DNA of 25,038 bases from Desulfobacteraceae bacterium (GCA_011390435.1 JAABSK010000013.1:1-25038); one strand, 5' to 3'; positions 8,655 to 17,702 are shown, counted from the first letter of the stretch. The notes: generated from the sequence alone by a model not told the origin. Translations and numbers: made by a program.

Positions 8655-10805
8655 TCAGCGCTCAGACAGCTTTTGCTTCAGGCCGGTGAGACGATGGGCG
8701 GTCTTGTCGTTATTCAGGGCGATTTCAAGGGCTCTGGACGACCCCACAACAATCACCAGGTGCTTGCCCCGGGTCATGGCAGTGTATAAAAGGTTTCGCT
8801 GCAGCAGGGGAAAGTGTGCGGTTGTCAGGGCAATGATTACGGCTGAATATTCAGAACCCTGGGATTTGTGTACCGATATGGTGTAGGCCAGGGACAATTC
8901 ATCAAGTTCCAGAATATCGTATTCCACAATACGGCCGTCATAGTCCACCAGCAGCTTGTTTCTGGATGGTATCACTTCGGTTACCGTGCCGATATCGCCG
9001 TTAAAGACATCTTTTTCATAATTGTTTTTCAGGTGCATGACTTTGTCATTGGGTTTAAACGTGACGCCCCCGGCTTCAATCCCGCCTTTTTTGGGGTTCA
9101 GGATCTGTTGAAGCTGCTGGTTGAGGTTGATGGTACCGGCTTCGCCCCGGTGCATGGGGGTGAGCACCTGGATTTCGTCAATATGGGGAAACGCTTTTGG
9201 AATTCGGGTGGAACATAATTCTAAAATGGTGCTGACCACCTTTTCCGGATGCGTATTTTCAATAAAATAAAATTCTGACAATTCTCCGGAGCTGGCTTTT
9301 TCAAACTGGGGCATTTCACCGTTCCGGATGCTGTGAGCGTACATGATGATCGGGCTCTGGGCAGCCTGCCGGAATATTTTGGTCAGCGAAAATACCTTGA
9401 CCCTGCCGGAATCGATGATGTCTGACAGCACATTTCCCGGCCCAACAGACGGCAGCTGAAACGTGTCCCCGACAATGATAACACCGGCAGTAACGGGCAA
9501 TGCATCAAACAGCCGGTACATCAAAATGGTGTCCACCATGGATGCTTCATCCACAATAAAGAGGTCCAGATCAAGGGGATTGGCCCGGTGGCGTTCAAAC
9601 GTCTGGTTTTCATGGTCAAATCCCAGCAGCTTGTGAAGGGTCGAGGCTTTTTTCCCGGTCACCTGTGAGAGTCGCCGGGCAGCCCGGCCAGTGGGTGCGC
9701 TGAGGACCACCTTAAGGTGGCGGAGGCTGAACAGTTCACACAGCGCCCGGATCAATGTGGTTTTTCCGGTGCCGGGTCCGCCTGTGATCACCACGATCCG
9801 CTCTTCCATTACCCCGGCCACAACTTTAAGCTGCTCTTCAGACAATTTAACTGCCAGCCGGTTCAGGATATTGTCAAGAATTTCTTCTTCACTGACCTGG
9901 AAGGTCTTTTTCGGCATGGATAAAATCGCCCTGATCCGGTTGGCAATACCGGATTCAGCCGTGAACAGCCGTTTAAGATAGACCTGAGTGTCTGCTTCAT
10001 CGTCACAGATTTTAATTTCACCCGAATCTTTCAGAAGCGTCAGGGCGGGTTCAAACACAGACGCTGACACACCAGCCACCCGGGCGGCCGCCTGGAACAG
10101 CTGTGTTTTAAAGAGGTAGACATGGCCATCCTGTTCTGCAGATATGAGACTGTGAATCAGGCAGGCCTGGAGGCGGTTTTCATCTTCCCGGTCGGTACCG
10201 GTTTTCAAGGCGATGCGGTCTGCAATGGTAAATCCGATTTCCGGTAGATCGCGGACAATCAGATACGGATTGGCCTGGAGGAGTTCCATGGCTTTGGTGC
10301 CATATATTTTCAGTATCATGGCGGCATGGTGAACGCTGACACTGTTTTCCTGGAGAAACTGCATCACCCGGCGAACAGCGTGGTGCTGGTTCCAGGCCTG
10401 TTCAATGGCCTGTTTTTTATGCTTGCCAATGCCCTGTATTTTCAACAGTTGATCCGGGTCGTTTTCAATAATTTCCAGGGTCTGTTCCTGAAAATGATCC
10501 ACGATTTTGTCTGCCAGGGATTTTCCAATACCCGCGATGATGCCGGAGCCCAGATAGCGCCGGATGCCGGAAGTGCTTTCCGGCAGCATGACTTTATAGG
10601 TTTCAACTTTGAACTGGTCGCCATACTTTGGATGGGCAGACCAGGTGCCGCTCACCTCAAGGTTTTCACCTTCGATCACACCAGCCAGGTGTCCCACAAC
10701 GGTCACTGGTTCACTGATTTTCGGAAGTTTGATCCGGGCAACGGTATAGTGGTTGTCAGGATTCTGATAGGTGAGATGGTGTAAGGTTCCGCTGAGAATG
10801 ATCAT
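8655..10805 (-). CDS. recD2: RecD2-type ATP-dependent DNA helicase
   Basis: This is an SF1B 5'-3' helicase of the RecD2 group, which works without RecBC. Its 716 residues match the usual RecD2 length. It has an N-terminal OB-like domain (GTLHHLTYQNPDNHYTVARI), helix-hairpin-helix repeats in the GIGKSLADKIV and IQGIGKHKKQAI regions, Walker A GGPGTGKTT with Lys348, motif II VDEASMVD, the DTFQLPSVGPG motif, and a UvrD-C2-like end with VHKSQGSEYSAVII and YTAMTRGK. Its ATG overlaps the stop of the preceding gmhB gene by 4 bases, so it is the last gene of a co-directional run starting at hsp20. The likely role is DNA repair or resolution of stalled forks. Confidence 0.9.
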   Translation of the reverse strand: MIILSGTLHHLTYQNPDNHYTVARIKLPKISEPVTVVGHLAGVIEGENLEVSGTWSAHPKYGDQFKVETYKVMLPESTSGIRRYLGSGIIAGIGKSLADKIVDHFQEQTLEIIENDPDQLLKIQGIGKHKKQAIEQAWNQHHAVRRVMQFLQENSVSVHHAAMILKIYGTKAMELLQANPYLIVRDLPEIGFTIADRIALKTGTDREDENRLQACLIHSLISAEQDGHVYLFKTQLFQAAARVAGVSASVFEPALTLLKDSGEIKICDDEADTQVYLKRLFTAESGIANRIRAILSMPKKTFQVSEEEILDNILNRLAVKLSEEQLKVVAGVMEERIVVITGGPGTGKTTLIRALCELFSLRHLKVVLSAPTGRAARRLSQVTGKKASTLHKLLGFDHENQTFERHRANPLDLDLFIVDEASMVDTILMYRLFDALPVTAGVIIVGDTFQLPSVGPGNVLSDIIDSGRVKVFSLTKIFRQAAQSPIIMYAHSIRNGEMPQFEKASSGELSEFYFIENTHPEKVVSTILELCSTRIPKAFPHIDEIQVLTPMHRGEAGTINLNQQLQQILNPKKGGIEAGGVTFKPNDKVMHLKNNYEKDVFNGDIGTVTEVIPSRNKLLVDYDGRIVEYDILELDELSLAYTISVHKSQGSEYSAVIIALTTAHFPLLQRNLLYTAMTRGKHLVIVVGSSRALEIALNNDKTAHRLTGLKQKLSER

Positions 10806-11362
10806 GGGTTTTTCAGGTGTTCAACAATCCACACAGCCGCATCATACAGGTTTTGGGCGACATGATCCGGCCGGTGGTTTTCTTTGGCCAGCTGATCCAG
10901 CGCAGTCTCTCCATAGCCGGTTTTCACCAGTATGGTGGTGCTGCATCCGGCAGTTTTGCCGCAGTCAATATCTGTGGTTTTATCGCCGACCATGCAGGCA
11001 GTCCCAAGATCAATGCCGTACTTTTTTTGGGCCTCCAAAATCAGGCCGGGAGCGGGTTTTCTGCAGGTGCACAGATCCTGTGGTGTGTGTGGGCAAAAGA
11101 AAATATCGGTGATCCAGCCGCCGGCATCTTCAATTCCCCGGGTCATTTTTTGAAAAATAGCAGACAGGGTTTCCATGGATGCCATTTTCCGTCCGATCAA
11201 AGACTGGTTGGTGACCACAATGACTGAAAAGCCGTTTTGGCACAAAAGGGCAATGGCTTCAGGGCTTTGGTGAATGAATTCAAATTCTGAAGGGGTTTTG
11301 ATGTAATCTGCAGACTCCGTGTTGATCACCCCGTCCCGGTCCAGGAAAACAAATCGATCCAT
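10802..11362 (-). CDS. gmhB: D-glycero-D-manno-heptose 1,7-bisphosphate 7-phosphatase family (HAD-IIIA)
   Basis: This is a HAD-superfamily phosphatase of the GmhB/histidinol-phosphatase group. In LPS core synthesis the enzyme removes the 7-phosphate from heptose bisphosphate. It shows the nucleophile motif FLDRDGVIN near the N terminus, VVTNQSLIGR as motif II, a zinc-binding loop of the CPH...CTCRKP form in the middle, and the acidic VGDKTTDIDCGK motif. Its 186 residues are normal for the family. No other heptose genes are in the window, so assignment rests on the motifs. The gap to rlpA upstream is only 5 bases, and it overlaps recD2 downstream by ATGA. Confidence 0.85.
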   Translation of the reverse strand: MDRFVFLDRDGVINTESADYIKTPSEFEFIHQSPEAIALLCQNGFSVIVVTNQSLIGRKMASMETLSAIFQKMTRGIEDAGGWITDIFFCPHTPQDLCTCRKPAPGLILEAQKKYGIDLGTACMVGDKTTDIDCGKTAGCSTTILVKTGYGETALDQLAKENHRPDHVAQNLYDAAVWIVEHLKNP

Positions 11363-11367
11363 GGTGG

Positions 11368-12168
11368 TTACTCTTCTGCAACAATAAAGGCGGAACCAAA
11401 GCCCTGGGTCATGAGGGTTTCAGTAAAATCATCAGCATCTTTTAGATTGCCGAACCGGCCGATTCTTACCCGGTAAAAGGTGCCGCGGTCATCTGTGAAT
11501 GTGGTGATATGGGCATTGGTATAGTTTTTCGATAACTTTTCCCGGTATTTTTCAGCATTGGCTTTGATTTGAAAAGCCCCTACCTGTACGGTAAAGTTGC
11601 CTTTCCAGTAGTCCACTGCTTTGAAGGTTGTGGGCTGTTTTGTCTGGCTGGAATAGGCTGTGGCCTGGCCCAGGGCGGAAACCCTTACCTTTGCTGTGCC
11701 CGGCCCCAGAATACCGATTTCCTTGGCACCGGTATAGGAAAGATCAATGATTCTTCCGGTGACAAACGGGCCCCGGTCATTGATCCGCACCACAATCTTC
11801 CGATTGTTTTCAAGGTTGTGGACGCTTACCCAGGTGTTCATGGGAAGGGTCTTGTGGGCAGCGGTCATTGCGTACATATTATAGGTTTCCCCATTGGATG
11901 TTTTTCTGCCGTGAAATTTTTTGCCGTACCACGACGCAAGTCCTGTCTGGACGAAACCATCTGCACTGGGAATGGGTGTGTACTGGATACCGGCAATTTT
12001 ATAAGGCCGCTGGGTGGGGGGATGGGTTTTGCTGTCATAAGTGCCGGTCCTGGGCTGTGTGCCCGGCGGGGTATGGGTCTTGTAGCGCTTGTCAAATGTG
12101 GGGGAACACCCGAAAATAAACAGGGCGCAGACACTGAGCATCAGGATATTAAATTGTAGGGTTTTCAA
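11368..12168 (-). CDS. rlpA: RlpA-family septal ring lytic transglycosylase (lipoprotein, DPBB + SPOR)
   Basis: This is an envelope protein that probably cleaves denuded peptidoglycan at the septum. The N terminus is a lipoprotein-type signal with a cysteine near residue 21 (LFIFGC; Phe at -2 is unusual). A proline/threonine-rich linker leads to the double-psi beta-barrel: GLASWYGKKFHGRKTSNGE, MTAAHKTLP, and VRINDRGPF with the conserved Asp-Arg-Gly, then RIIDLS. The C terminus is a SPOR domain (FTVQVGAFQIKANAEKY to the end). The start is TTG at 12168 with GGAG 8 bases upstream; no in-frame ATG precedes the signal peptide. It sits 24 bases after lon. Confidence 0.87.
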   Translation of the reverse strand: MKTLQFNILMLSVCALFIFGCSPTFDKRYKTHTPPGTQPRTGTYDSKTHPPTQRPYKIAGIQYTPIPSADGFVQTGLASWYGKKFHGRKTSNGETYNMYAMTAAHKTLPMNTWVSVHNLENNRKIVVRINDRGPFVTGRIIDLSYTGAKEIGILGPGTAKVRVSALGQATAYSSQTKQPTTFKAVDYWKGNFTVQVGAFQIKANAEKYREKLSKNYTNAHITTFTDDRGTFYRVRIGRFGNLKDADDFTETLMTQGFGSAFIVAEE

Positions 12169-12192
12169 AAAACATACTCCATAGGGGTTGAA

Positions 12193-14544
12193 TCAGTCAA
12201 AAGCCAGGGCCAGAACATCTTTCATCTTATCCACAAAATAAAATTGAATGGTCTGCTTGATATGGTCTGGAACATCTTCCATGTCTTTTTTATTCCACAA
12301 GGGCAGAATAATTTCTTTGATACCGGCCCGGTGGGCAGCAATGACTTTTTCTTTGACGCCGCCCACCGGCAGAACCTCACCCCGGAGTGTAATTTCACCG
12401 CTCATGGCCAGCCGTTTTTTGACCACCCGGTTGGTCATGAGCGAGGTCAGGCAGGTGAGCATGGCAACACCTGCAGAAGGCCCGTCTTTTGGAATCGAGC
12501 CTTCCGGCACATGAATATGAATATCATTGGTATCAAAAAAAGTGTCATCCACTTTGAATTTTTTGGCATTGGCCCGGATAAAACTCAAGGCAGTGGTGGC
12601 GGATTCTTTCATCACATCACCCAGTTGTCCGGTCATGGACAGGCCTTTGCCGCCACTCATGGCAACCGCTTCAATGAATAGAATTTCTCCGCCGTAAGGG
12701 GTCCAGGCAAGACCGATTACCACGCCGGGATTTTCCTGGCGCAACGCCATGTCCGGCATATTAGACGGTGGTCCCAGGTATTCATGCAGGTCTTTCTGGC
12801 GGACGATCAGCTCCACAGCCAGTTCTTCAGCAATTTTGCTGGCCACCCCCCTGCAGACGGCACCGATCCGTCTTTCCAGGTTTCTCAGTCCGGATTCCCG
12901 GGTATATCCTGAAATAATTTTTTTCACCGCTCCGCTGGTGATCTTGACCTGACTGGCGTTGAGGCCATTGGCTTCCCGCTGGCGGGGAATCAGATACCGG
13001 GTGGCAATTCTGAGTTTTTCCTCTTCTGTATAGCCATTGAGTTCCAGCACTTCCATGCGGTCCCTGAGCGGGGCCGGAATCGTGTGAAGCACATTGGCCG
13101 TGGTAAGGAAGATCACGTCAGACAGGTCAAAAGATACGTCCAGATAATGATCGGAAAAAGAATGGTTCTGTTCCGGGTCCAGAACTTCCAGAAGAGCGGA
13201 AGAGGGGTCCCCGTGGTAAGATGAGTTGACTTTGTCGATTTCATCAAGCATGAACACCGGGTTTTTGGTTCCTGCTTTTCGCAGCTGCTGGATAATCCGC
13301 CCAGGCAGGGCTCCCACGTAGGTGCGCCTGTGGCCACGGATTTCCGCCTCATCCCGGACACCGCCCAGGGCAATCCGGACAAAACGGCGGCCCAGAGCCT
13401 TTGCAATGGATTGTCCAAGGGATGTTTTTCCTGTCCCCGGCGGACCTGCAAAACACAGGATCGGGCCTTTAGAGTCTTTTTTCAGTTTCCTGACAGCCAG
13501 ATACTCAAGAATCCGTTTTTTGGGTTTTTCAAGGCCGTAATGGTCGGCATTTAAAATCCGCCGGGCCTCTTTGATATCCAGCTTGTCTTTGGAGCGTTTC
13601 TGCCAGGGCAGAGAAGTCAGCCAGTCCAGGTAGGTGGAGGCCACAACATATTCTGCAGAAGACGGATGCATGCGGGCCAGACGCTGCAGTTCGCGCCGGG
13701 CTTCCTTGCCGGCTTCTTCCGGCAGTCCTTTTTCCTTTATTTTTGCCTGGTATTCCTTGATTTCGACGCTGTCTTCTTCCGTTTCCCCCAGTTCGTCCTT
13801 GATGGCCTTAAGCTGCTGGCGAAGATAATATTCGCGCTGGCGCTTGTCCATATCTTCTTTGACCTGGGTTTGAATCTTGGAGCCCATCTCAAGAATCTCC
13901 AGCTGATCATTGACCAGGCGCGTCACCTTTTTCAGTCGCTTGTTAACATCCAGCAGTTCAATGACCTTCTGCTTTTCATTGACCGGTGCGTTAATGGTCG
14001 AGGCCACCATATCCGCCAGCACATTGGGTTCCTGAAGGGATTTGATCATGTGACCCATTTCAGCGGGCAGGCCGGGCGACAGGTCAACAATTTTTTCATA
14101 CTGTTCGACAATGTTGGCCATCAGTGCCCGGTTTTCCTTGTTTCGATCGGCATTTTTGCTCTTCAGTACGGTGATTTTTGCCTGCATGTATTGTTTGTTC
14201 TGAAGAAAGTCAACAACATGAAACCGGCTCAATCCCTGAATAAGCAGCTGGGCTTTTTCATCTTCCATCTTGGACATTTTTAAAATGATGGCCACCGTGC
14301 CGATGCGGTGCAGGTCATCTGCCGTATGCCGGGAAGCGATATCATTTTTTTTGGACAGCAATAGCCCCAGCATCCGGTTCCCGGACATGGCTTCATCAAT
14401 AAGCTCGACCGCTTCTTGCTGGATCAGCACCAGGGGAAGGACCATTTTGGGAAAAAGGTTGGTGTCTACAATGGGCAGAATGGGCAGAATTTCCGGGATG
14501 TTGTCTGATGTTATGGTGTTTGAGGGATGTCTGATATCATCCAT
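12193..14544 (-). CDS. lon: ATP-dependent protease Lon (LonA)
   Basis: This is a cytoplasmic AAA+ serine protease that degrades misfolded and regulatory proteins. Its 783 residues are standard. It has an N-terminal LON substrate-binding domain (PILPIVDTNLFPKMVLPL) and a coiled-coil region (EYYLRQQLKAIKDELGE). The AAA+ module follows with Walker A GPPGTGKTS and Walker B FMLDEIDK. The protease domain carries the catalytic Ser690 in KDGPSAGVAM and Lys733 in GGVKEKVIAAH, with the same 43-residue spacing as E. coli S679/K722. It lies 30 bases after the small heat-shock gene on the same strand, which fits a shared proteostasis operon. Confidence 0.96.
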   Translation of the reverse strand: MDDIRHPSNTITSDNIPEILPILPIVDTNLFPKMVLPLVLIQQEAVELIDEAMSGNRMLGLLLSKKNDIASRHTADDLHRIGTVAIILKMSKMEDEKAQLLIQGLSRFHVVDFLQNKQYMQAKITVLKSKNADRNKENRALMANIVEQYEKIVDLSPGLPAEMGHMIKSLQEPNVLADMVASTINAPVNEKQKVIELLDVNKRLKKVTRLVNDQLEILEMGSKIQTQVKEDMDKRQREYYLRQQLKAIKDELGETEEDSVEIKEYQAKIKEKGLPEEAGKEARRELQRLARMHPSSAEYVVASTYLDWLTSLPWQKRSKDKLDIKEARRILNADHYGLEKPKKRILEYLAVRKLKKDSKGPILCFAGPPGTGKTSLGQSIAKALGRRFVRIALGGVRDEAEIRGHRRTYVGALPGRIIQQLRKAGTKNPVFMLDEIDKVNSSYHGDPSSALLEVLDPEQNHSFSDHYLDVSFDLSDVIFLTTANVLHTIPAPLRDRMEVLELNGYTEEEKLRIATRYLIPRQREANGLNASQVKITSGAVKKIISGYTRESGLRNLERRIGAVCRGVASKIAEELAVELIVRQKDLHEYLGPPSNMPDMALRQENPGVVIGLAWTPYGGEILFIEAVAMSGGKGLSMTGQLGDVMKESATTALSFIRANAKKFKVDDTFFDTNDIHIHVPEGSIPKDGPSAGVAMLTCLTSLMTNRVVKKRLAMSGEITLRGEVLPVGGVKEKVIAAHRAGIKEIILPLWNKKDMEDVPDHIKQTIQFYFVDKMKDVLALAFD

Positions 14545-14574
14545 GCGTTGTCGGGTCCCTTTTCAATCTGTAGC

Positions 14575-15027
14575 TTACGTGAAGTCTATGGAGACATTTT
14601 GGCTTTTTTTGATATTTTCCCTGATGAATTTTCCAAGAACCAGTTCTAAAAATCCGTTTGAAAACCGGGCCGACACCTTGTCAACATCGATCTGGGAGGG
14701 CAGGTACAATACCCGCTCAAAGGGGCCATACTGAATTTCTGCCAGCCGATAGGTTGCTGTCCGTTCCGGATGAACGGTTTGGCGATTTCCGGTGATTTTT
14801 ACCGCTTTATTGCTGATTTCGATTAAAATATCCTTTTTGTCCACTCCGGCAATTTCCGCCTGGATCACAATTTTTGTCCGGGTTTCATAGATATCCATCT
14901 GGGGCTTCCATATTCGTTTTGAAAAACAGAACATGGGATTAACAGATTGGAACATTTCTTCAAAAGATTTTTCTTCAGCTGCATGGGTTTCTAGATCTCC
15001 ACCAAACCGAATTTCGATGTGCTTCAT
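14575..15027 (-). CDS. Small heat-shock protein, Hsp20/alpha-crystallin family
   Basis: This is a 150-residue holdase chaperone. The alpha-crystallin domain spans about residues 50-140 (PQMDIYETRTKIVIQAEIAGVDKKDI, then the GFLELVLGK end motif, where the usual form is GVLTI-like). There is a short N-terminal arm and almost no C-terminal IXI tail, so the oligomer may be small. ATG 15027 is chosen because AGGAG lies 6 bases upstream; a TTG two codons earlier directly abuts that site. It is the first gene before lon. Confidence 0.87.
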   Translation of the reverse strand: MKHIEIRFGGDLETHAAEEKSFEEMFQSVNPMFCFSKRIWKPQMDIYETRTKIVIQAEIAGVDKKDILIEISNKAVKITGNRQTVHPERTATYRLAEIQYGPFERVLYLPSQIDVDKVSARFSNGFLELVLGKFIRENIKKSQNVSIDFT

Positions 15028-15052
15028 TTCCAACTCCTGATGATACCGTTAA

Positions 15053-15067
15053 ATCAGATCATCTGAT
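15053..15067. repeat. 7-1-7 palindrome in the hsp20 leader
   Basis: ATCAGAT-C-ATCTGAT is a perfect dyad. It lies 26 bases upstream of the hsp20 ATG, just downstream of the predicted transcription start. It could be an operator or an RNA hairpin in the leader. Confidence 0.5.
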
Positions 15068-15076
15068 GACCTCAAA

Positions 15077-15105
15077 AAGATACCATCCCTGTTGTATCTT
15101 GTAAA
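15077..15105 (-). promoter_or_regulatory. Putative sigma-70-type promoter of the hsp20-lon run
   Basis: On the minus strand TTTACA (15105-15100) and TATCTT (15082-15077) are separated by 17 bases. The dyad GATAC...GTATC (15079-15098 on the plus strand) fills the spacer and -10, so a repressor could block RNA polymerase there. No CIRCE element or clear sigma-32 consensus was seen. Confidence 0.45.
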
Positions 15106-15259
15106 GCTGTAATGCGATCGCAACTGCTTCCAAAGTTCCCGGCAGGGCGCAGTGCGATAAAATGGGGTTGTATTCCAGGCAGGTGAATGATAAATCCAGG
15201 TTGAATACCTGGTCGGTACAGGTATCAGATGTCATCACCATTTATGAACCGGAGGAGTC

Positions 15260-15994
15260 ATGTTCCGAGAAGCCAGACTGACCGCCCTGATAACCGGTGC
15301 GGGAAAAGGAATCGGCAAAGCCATTGCGCTGGAGCTGTCCCGGCAGGGGGTGTTTGTTTATATCAATTATGTGTCAGATGAAATCTCCGCCAGCAAAACC
15401 CTGGCAGAGATACAGGCGGAAAATGGCGACGGAATGATTGTGGGGTTTGATGTCACTGACTGTGACCGCACGGGTGCTGCAATAAAGGAGATGGTGGAAG
15501 CGTGCGGGCACATCGACATTCTGGTGAACAATGCCGGAATCCGTGAGGACCGGCTGCTGGCCATGATGAAAGAGGATGCCTGGCGCCGGGTGATCAATGC
15601 CAATTTAAACAGTTTTTATAATGTTACCAAGCCTGTGGTAAAACAGATGCTCAAGAACCGCTTTGGCCGGATTGTGAATATCGTATCCACCTCCGGCCAG
15701 ATGGGAAATGCCGGTCAGGTGAATTATTCAGCGTCAAAAGCCGGACTGATCGGCGCCACCAAAGCCCTGGCAAGAGAGGTGGCCAGTCGGAATATCACGG
15801 TGAATGCTGTATCTCCTGGCTTTATTGAGACACGGATGCTGGATGGGATGGACAGGGAGCAGATCACCCGGACAATTCCTGCAAACCGGCTGGGGACTCC
15901 CGAAGATGTTGCCTATGTAACCGCATTCCTCTGTTCATCCAGGGCAGCTTATGTGACCGGACAGGTGATCGGTGTAAACGGTGGTCTGATTTAA
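15260..15994 (+). CDS. fabG: 3-oxoacyl-ACP reductase FabG-type short-chain dehydrogenase
   Basis: This is a classical SDR that reduces a 3-oxoacyl thioester with NADPH. The Rossmann motif TGAGKGIG is at residues ~12-19. NNAG follows, and the catalytic set is Ser143, Tyr156 and Lys160 (in STSGQMG and VNYSASK). The 244-residue length and the SPGFIETRML and GQVIGVNGGLI ends are typical of FabG. GGAGGAG-type ribosome site just upstream supports ATG 15260. It is not next to other fatty-acid genes, so a dedicated FabG paralogue, PhaB-like enzyme or other SDR is possible. Its stop overlaps that of the facing kinase gene. Confidence 0.82.
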   Translation: MFREARLTALITGAGKGIGKAIALELSRQGVFVYINYVSDEISASKTLAEIQAENGDGMIVGFDVTDCDRTGAAIKEMVEACGHIDILVNNAGIREDRLLAMMKEDAWRRVINANLNSFYNVTKPVVKQMLKNRFGRIVNIVSTSGQMGNAGQVNYSASKAGLIGATKALAREVASRNITVNAVSPGFIETRMLDGMDREQITRTIPANRLGTPEDVAYVTAFLCSSRAAYVTGQVIGVNGGLI

Positions 15995-17595
15995 ACGGTA
16001 TCCAGTATTTTGCGCAGCGCTCCGGCAAATTCATTCAAAGAGAACGGTTTTTGAAGAAAACCGTGACAGCCTTTGTTTAGGAAGCCCTCGACCCTGTCAT
16101 CCACAGCATATCCTGTGGAAATCAGAATCCTGGCATTGGGCTGGATTTCCTTGATCTGGGTAAAGGCTTCTTTTCCGCTCATCACCGGCATGATTAAGTC
16201 CAGTACGATCAGAGAAATGTCTGCCTGGTACAATTTATAGATTTCAACGGCTTCCAGGCCGTTCCGTGCAATGATCGGGGTGTACCCCAGTTTTTCAAGA
16301 AAATTTTTGCCCACATTGAGCACGTCTTCTTCATCATCAACCAGAAGGATGGTTTCCGAGCCTTTCTGAATCTGTTCAAACGGTTTGAGTCCTTCTTCTT
16401 TTTTGGGGTGCAGATGGTTTGTTCTGGCAGGAAGGCAGATGTGAAAGCTGGCGCCCCTGCCTTTTTTGCTGTCCACAAGAATGAAGCCGCCATGGTTTTT
16501 CACCACACCGAAAACAGTTGACAGTCCAAGCCCCCGTCCTTTTTTATCGCCGATCTCTTTTGTTGAGAAAAACGGATCAAAGATTTTTTTCTGGGTTTCC
16601 GAATCCATGCCGATGCCTGTGTCTGTAATCGTTATTTTGATGTATGGTCCGGGCCTGACTTCAAAAGGATAGCCATGATCTTTGGCGATCTGAATGTTTT
16701 GTGAGCAGATGTAGATGTCGCCCTGTTCCGGTATGGCCTGGGAGGCATTGATCAGAAGGTTTAAAAATACCTGTTCCAGCTGTGACGGGTCTGCATCCAC
16801 GGGATAAAGCTGAGAATCATAGTTTTCGTGGATAGTGATGTCTTTGCGTGTGGGTTTAAATATTGCCAGGGTCAAGGTTAACAGATGGTTTGCATCCAGG
16901 GTTTTGATCTGGTATTTGCCGCCCCTGGCAAACCCTAACAGCCTGCTGGTCAGCTCTGCTGCGGTTTTGACCAGCCGGTTGATATGTTTGGTATGGGAGG
17001 TGACTTTATCCACTGAGGTGATGTCAATCTGCATCAGAGACAGGTGGCCCTGGATTCCCATGAGAATGTTGTTGAAATCATGGGAGATTCCTCCGGCCAG
17101 AACACCGATGGCTTCCATTTTCTGGGCCTGCTGCAGCTGAATCTGCAGCAGTTTCAGCTCTGAGATATCGGTAACAACGACAATAAAGCCTTTTGCCGGG
17201 TCTGTTTTATCCAGTTTTGATGCCCGGATTCTGCAGTCAATGGTGTTTTGATCTTTTCTGACCAGCCGGGTTTCAATCAGGGCGTTTCCGTATTTATCCG
17301 CAACCATGTACAGGCTGCGGCCCACCCGTTCATACTCTGCGTCGGTTTCATAGAGGCACCGGGTGTTTTTACCCCTCAGGCCATTGAATTCATGCCCCAG
17401 CATTGAATAAAAGATACGATTGGCCCAGCCGATCACCCGGTTTTTGATAATGGCGATACCTGTGGGAGAATGGTCCAGAACGATTTTCATTTCATCAAAA
17501 CTCAGTTCCGGCGTGTTCAGGTCAAAGCGTTCCCGAACCGGTGTTATTTCTGGGGGGCCTGCGTCAAAAAAAGTGTTACAGCGATCAGTTTCCAT
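15991..17595 (-). CDS. PAS hybrid sensor histidine kinase with C-terminal receiver
   Basis: This is a soluble hybrid kinase of 534 residues. It has a single PAS domain (~25-140; TGIAIIKNRVIGWANRIFYSMLGHE), a HisKA domain with His172 in GGISHDFNNIL, an HATPase domain (NLLINASQAI, DTGIGMD, GRGLGLSTVFG), and a receiver domain (~410-534) with phospho-acceptor Asp466 in LIVLDLIMPVMSG. The architecture matches the other hybrid kinase in this window but with fewer PAS domains. No DNA-binding partner is adjacent. Its stop codon is within the TTAA shared with the facing fabG gene. Confidence 0.88.
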   Translation of the reverse strand: METDRCNTFFDAGPPEITPVRERFDLNTPELSFDEMKIVLDHSPTGIAIIKNRVIGWANRIFYSMLGHEFNGLRGKNTRCLYETDAEYERVGRSLYMVADKYGNALIETRLVRKDQNTIDCRIRASKLDKTDPAKGFIVVVTDISELKLLQIQLQQAQKMEAIGVLAGGISHDFNNILMGIQGHLSLMQIDITSVDKVTSHTKHINRLVKTAAELTSRLLGFARGGKYQIKTLDANHLLTLTLAIFKPTRKDITIHENYDSQLYPVDADPSQLEQVFLNLLINASQAIPEQGDIYICSQNIQIAKDHGYPFEVRPGPYIKITITDTGIGMDSETQKKIFDPFFSTKEIGDKKGRGLGLSTVFGVVKNHGGFILVDSKKGRGASFHICLPARTNHLHPKKEEGLKPFEQIQKGSETILLVDDEEDVLNVGKNFLEKLGYTPIIARNGLEAVEIYKLYQADISLIVLDLIMPVMSGKEAFTQIKEIQPNARILISTGYAVDDRVEGFLNKGCHGFLQKPFSLNEFAGALRKILDTV

Positions 17596-17644
17596 AAATA
17601 AGCAATCCTGTTCATGCCATTCGTAGCGTTTGACTGCCTGTTGA

Positions 17645-17657
17645 GTAGATGCTACTT
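17645..17657. repeat. Short inverted repeat upstream of lnt
   Basis: AGTAG-ATG-CTACT forms a 5-3-5 dyad in the divergent region between the hybrid kinase and lnt, just after a TTGACT (17630-17635) that could be a -35 for lnt. The function is unproven. Confidence 0.3.
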
Positions 17658-17702
17658 AGGTATACCAGACTTTAACAAATAATATAAGATCAGAAAAGAA
17701 AG

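Noticed and set aside
13666..14283. 205-codon plus-strand ORF opposite lon
   Set aside because: It is antisense to the coiled-coil and N-terminal part of Lon; its Phe/His-rich composition is typical of a reverse-strand shadow.
15059..15241. 60-codon minus-strand ORF between hsp20 and fabG
   Set aside because: It overlaps the predicted hsp20 promoter, shows no recognisable motif, and is of a length expected by chance.
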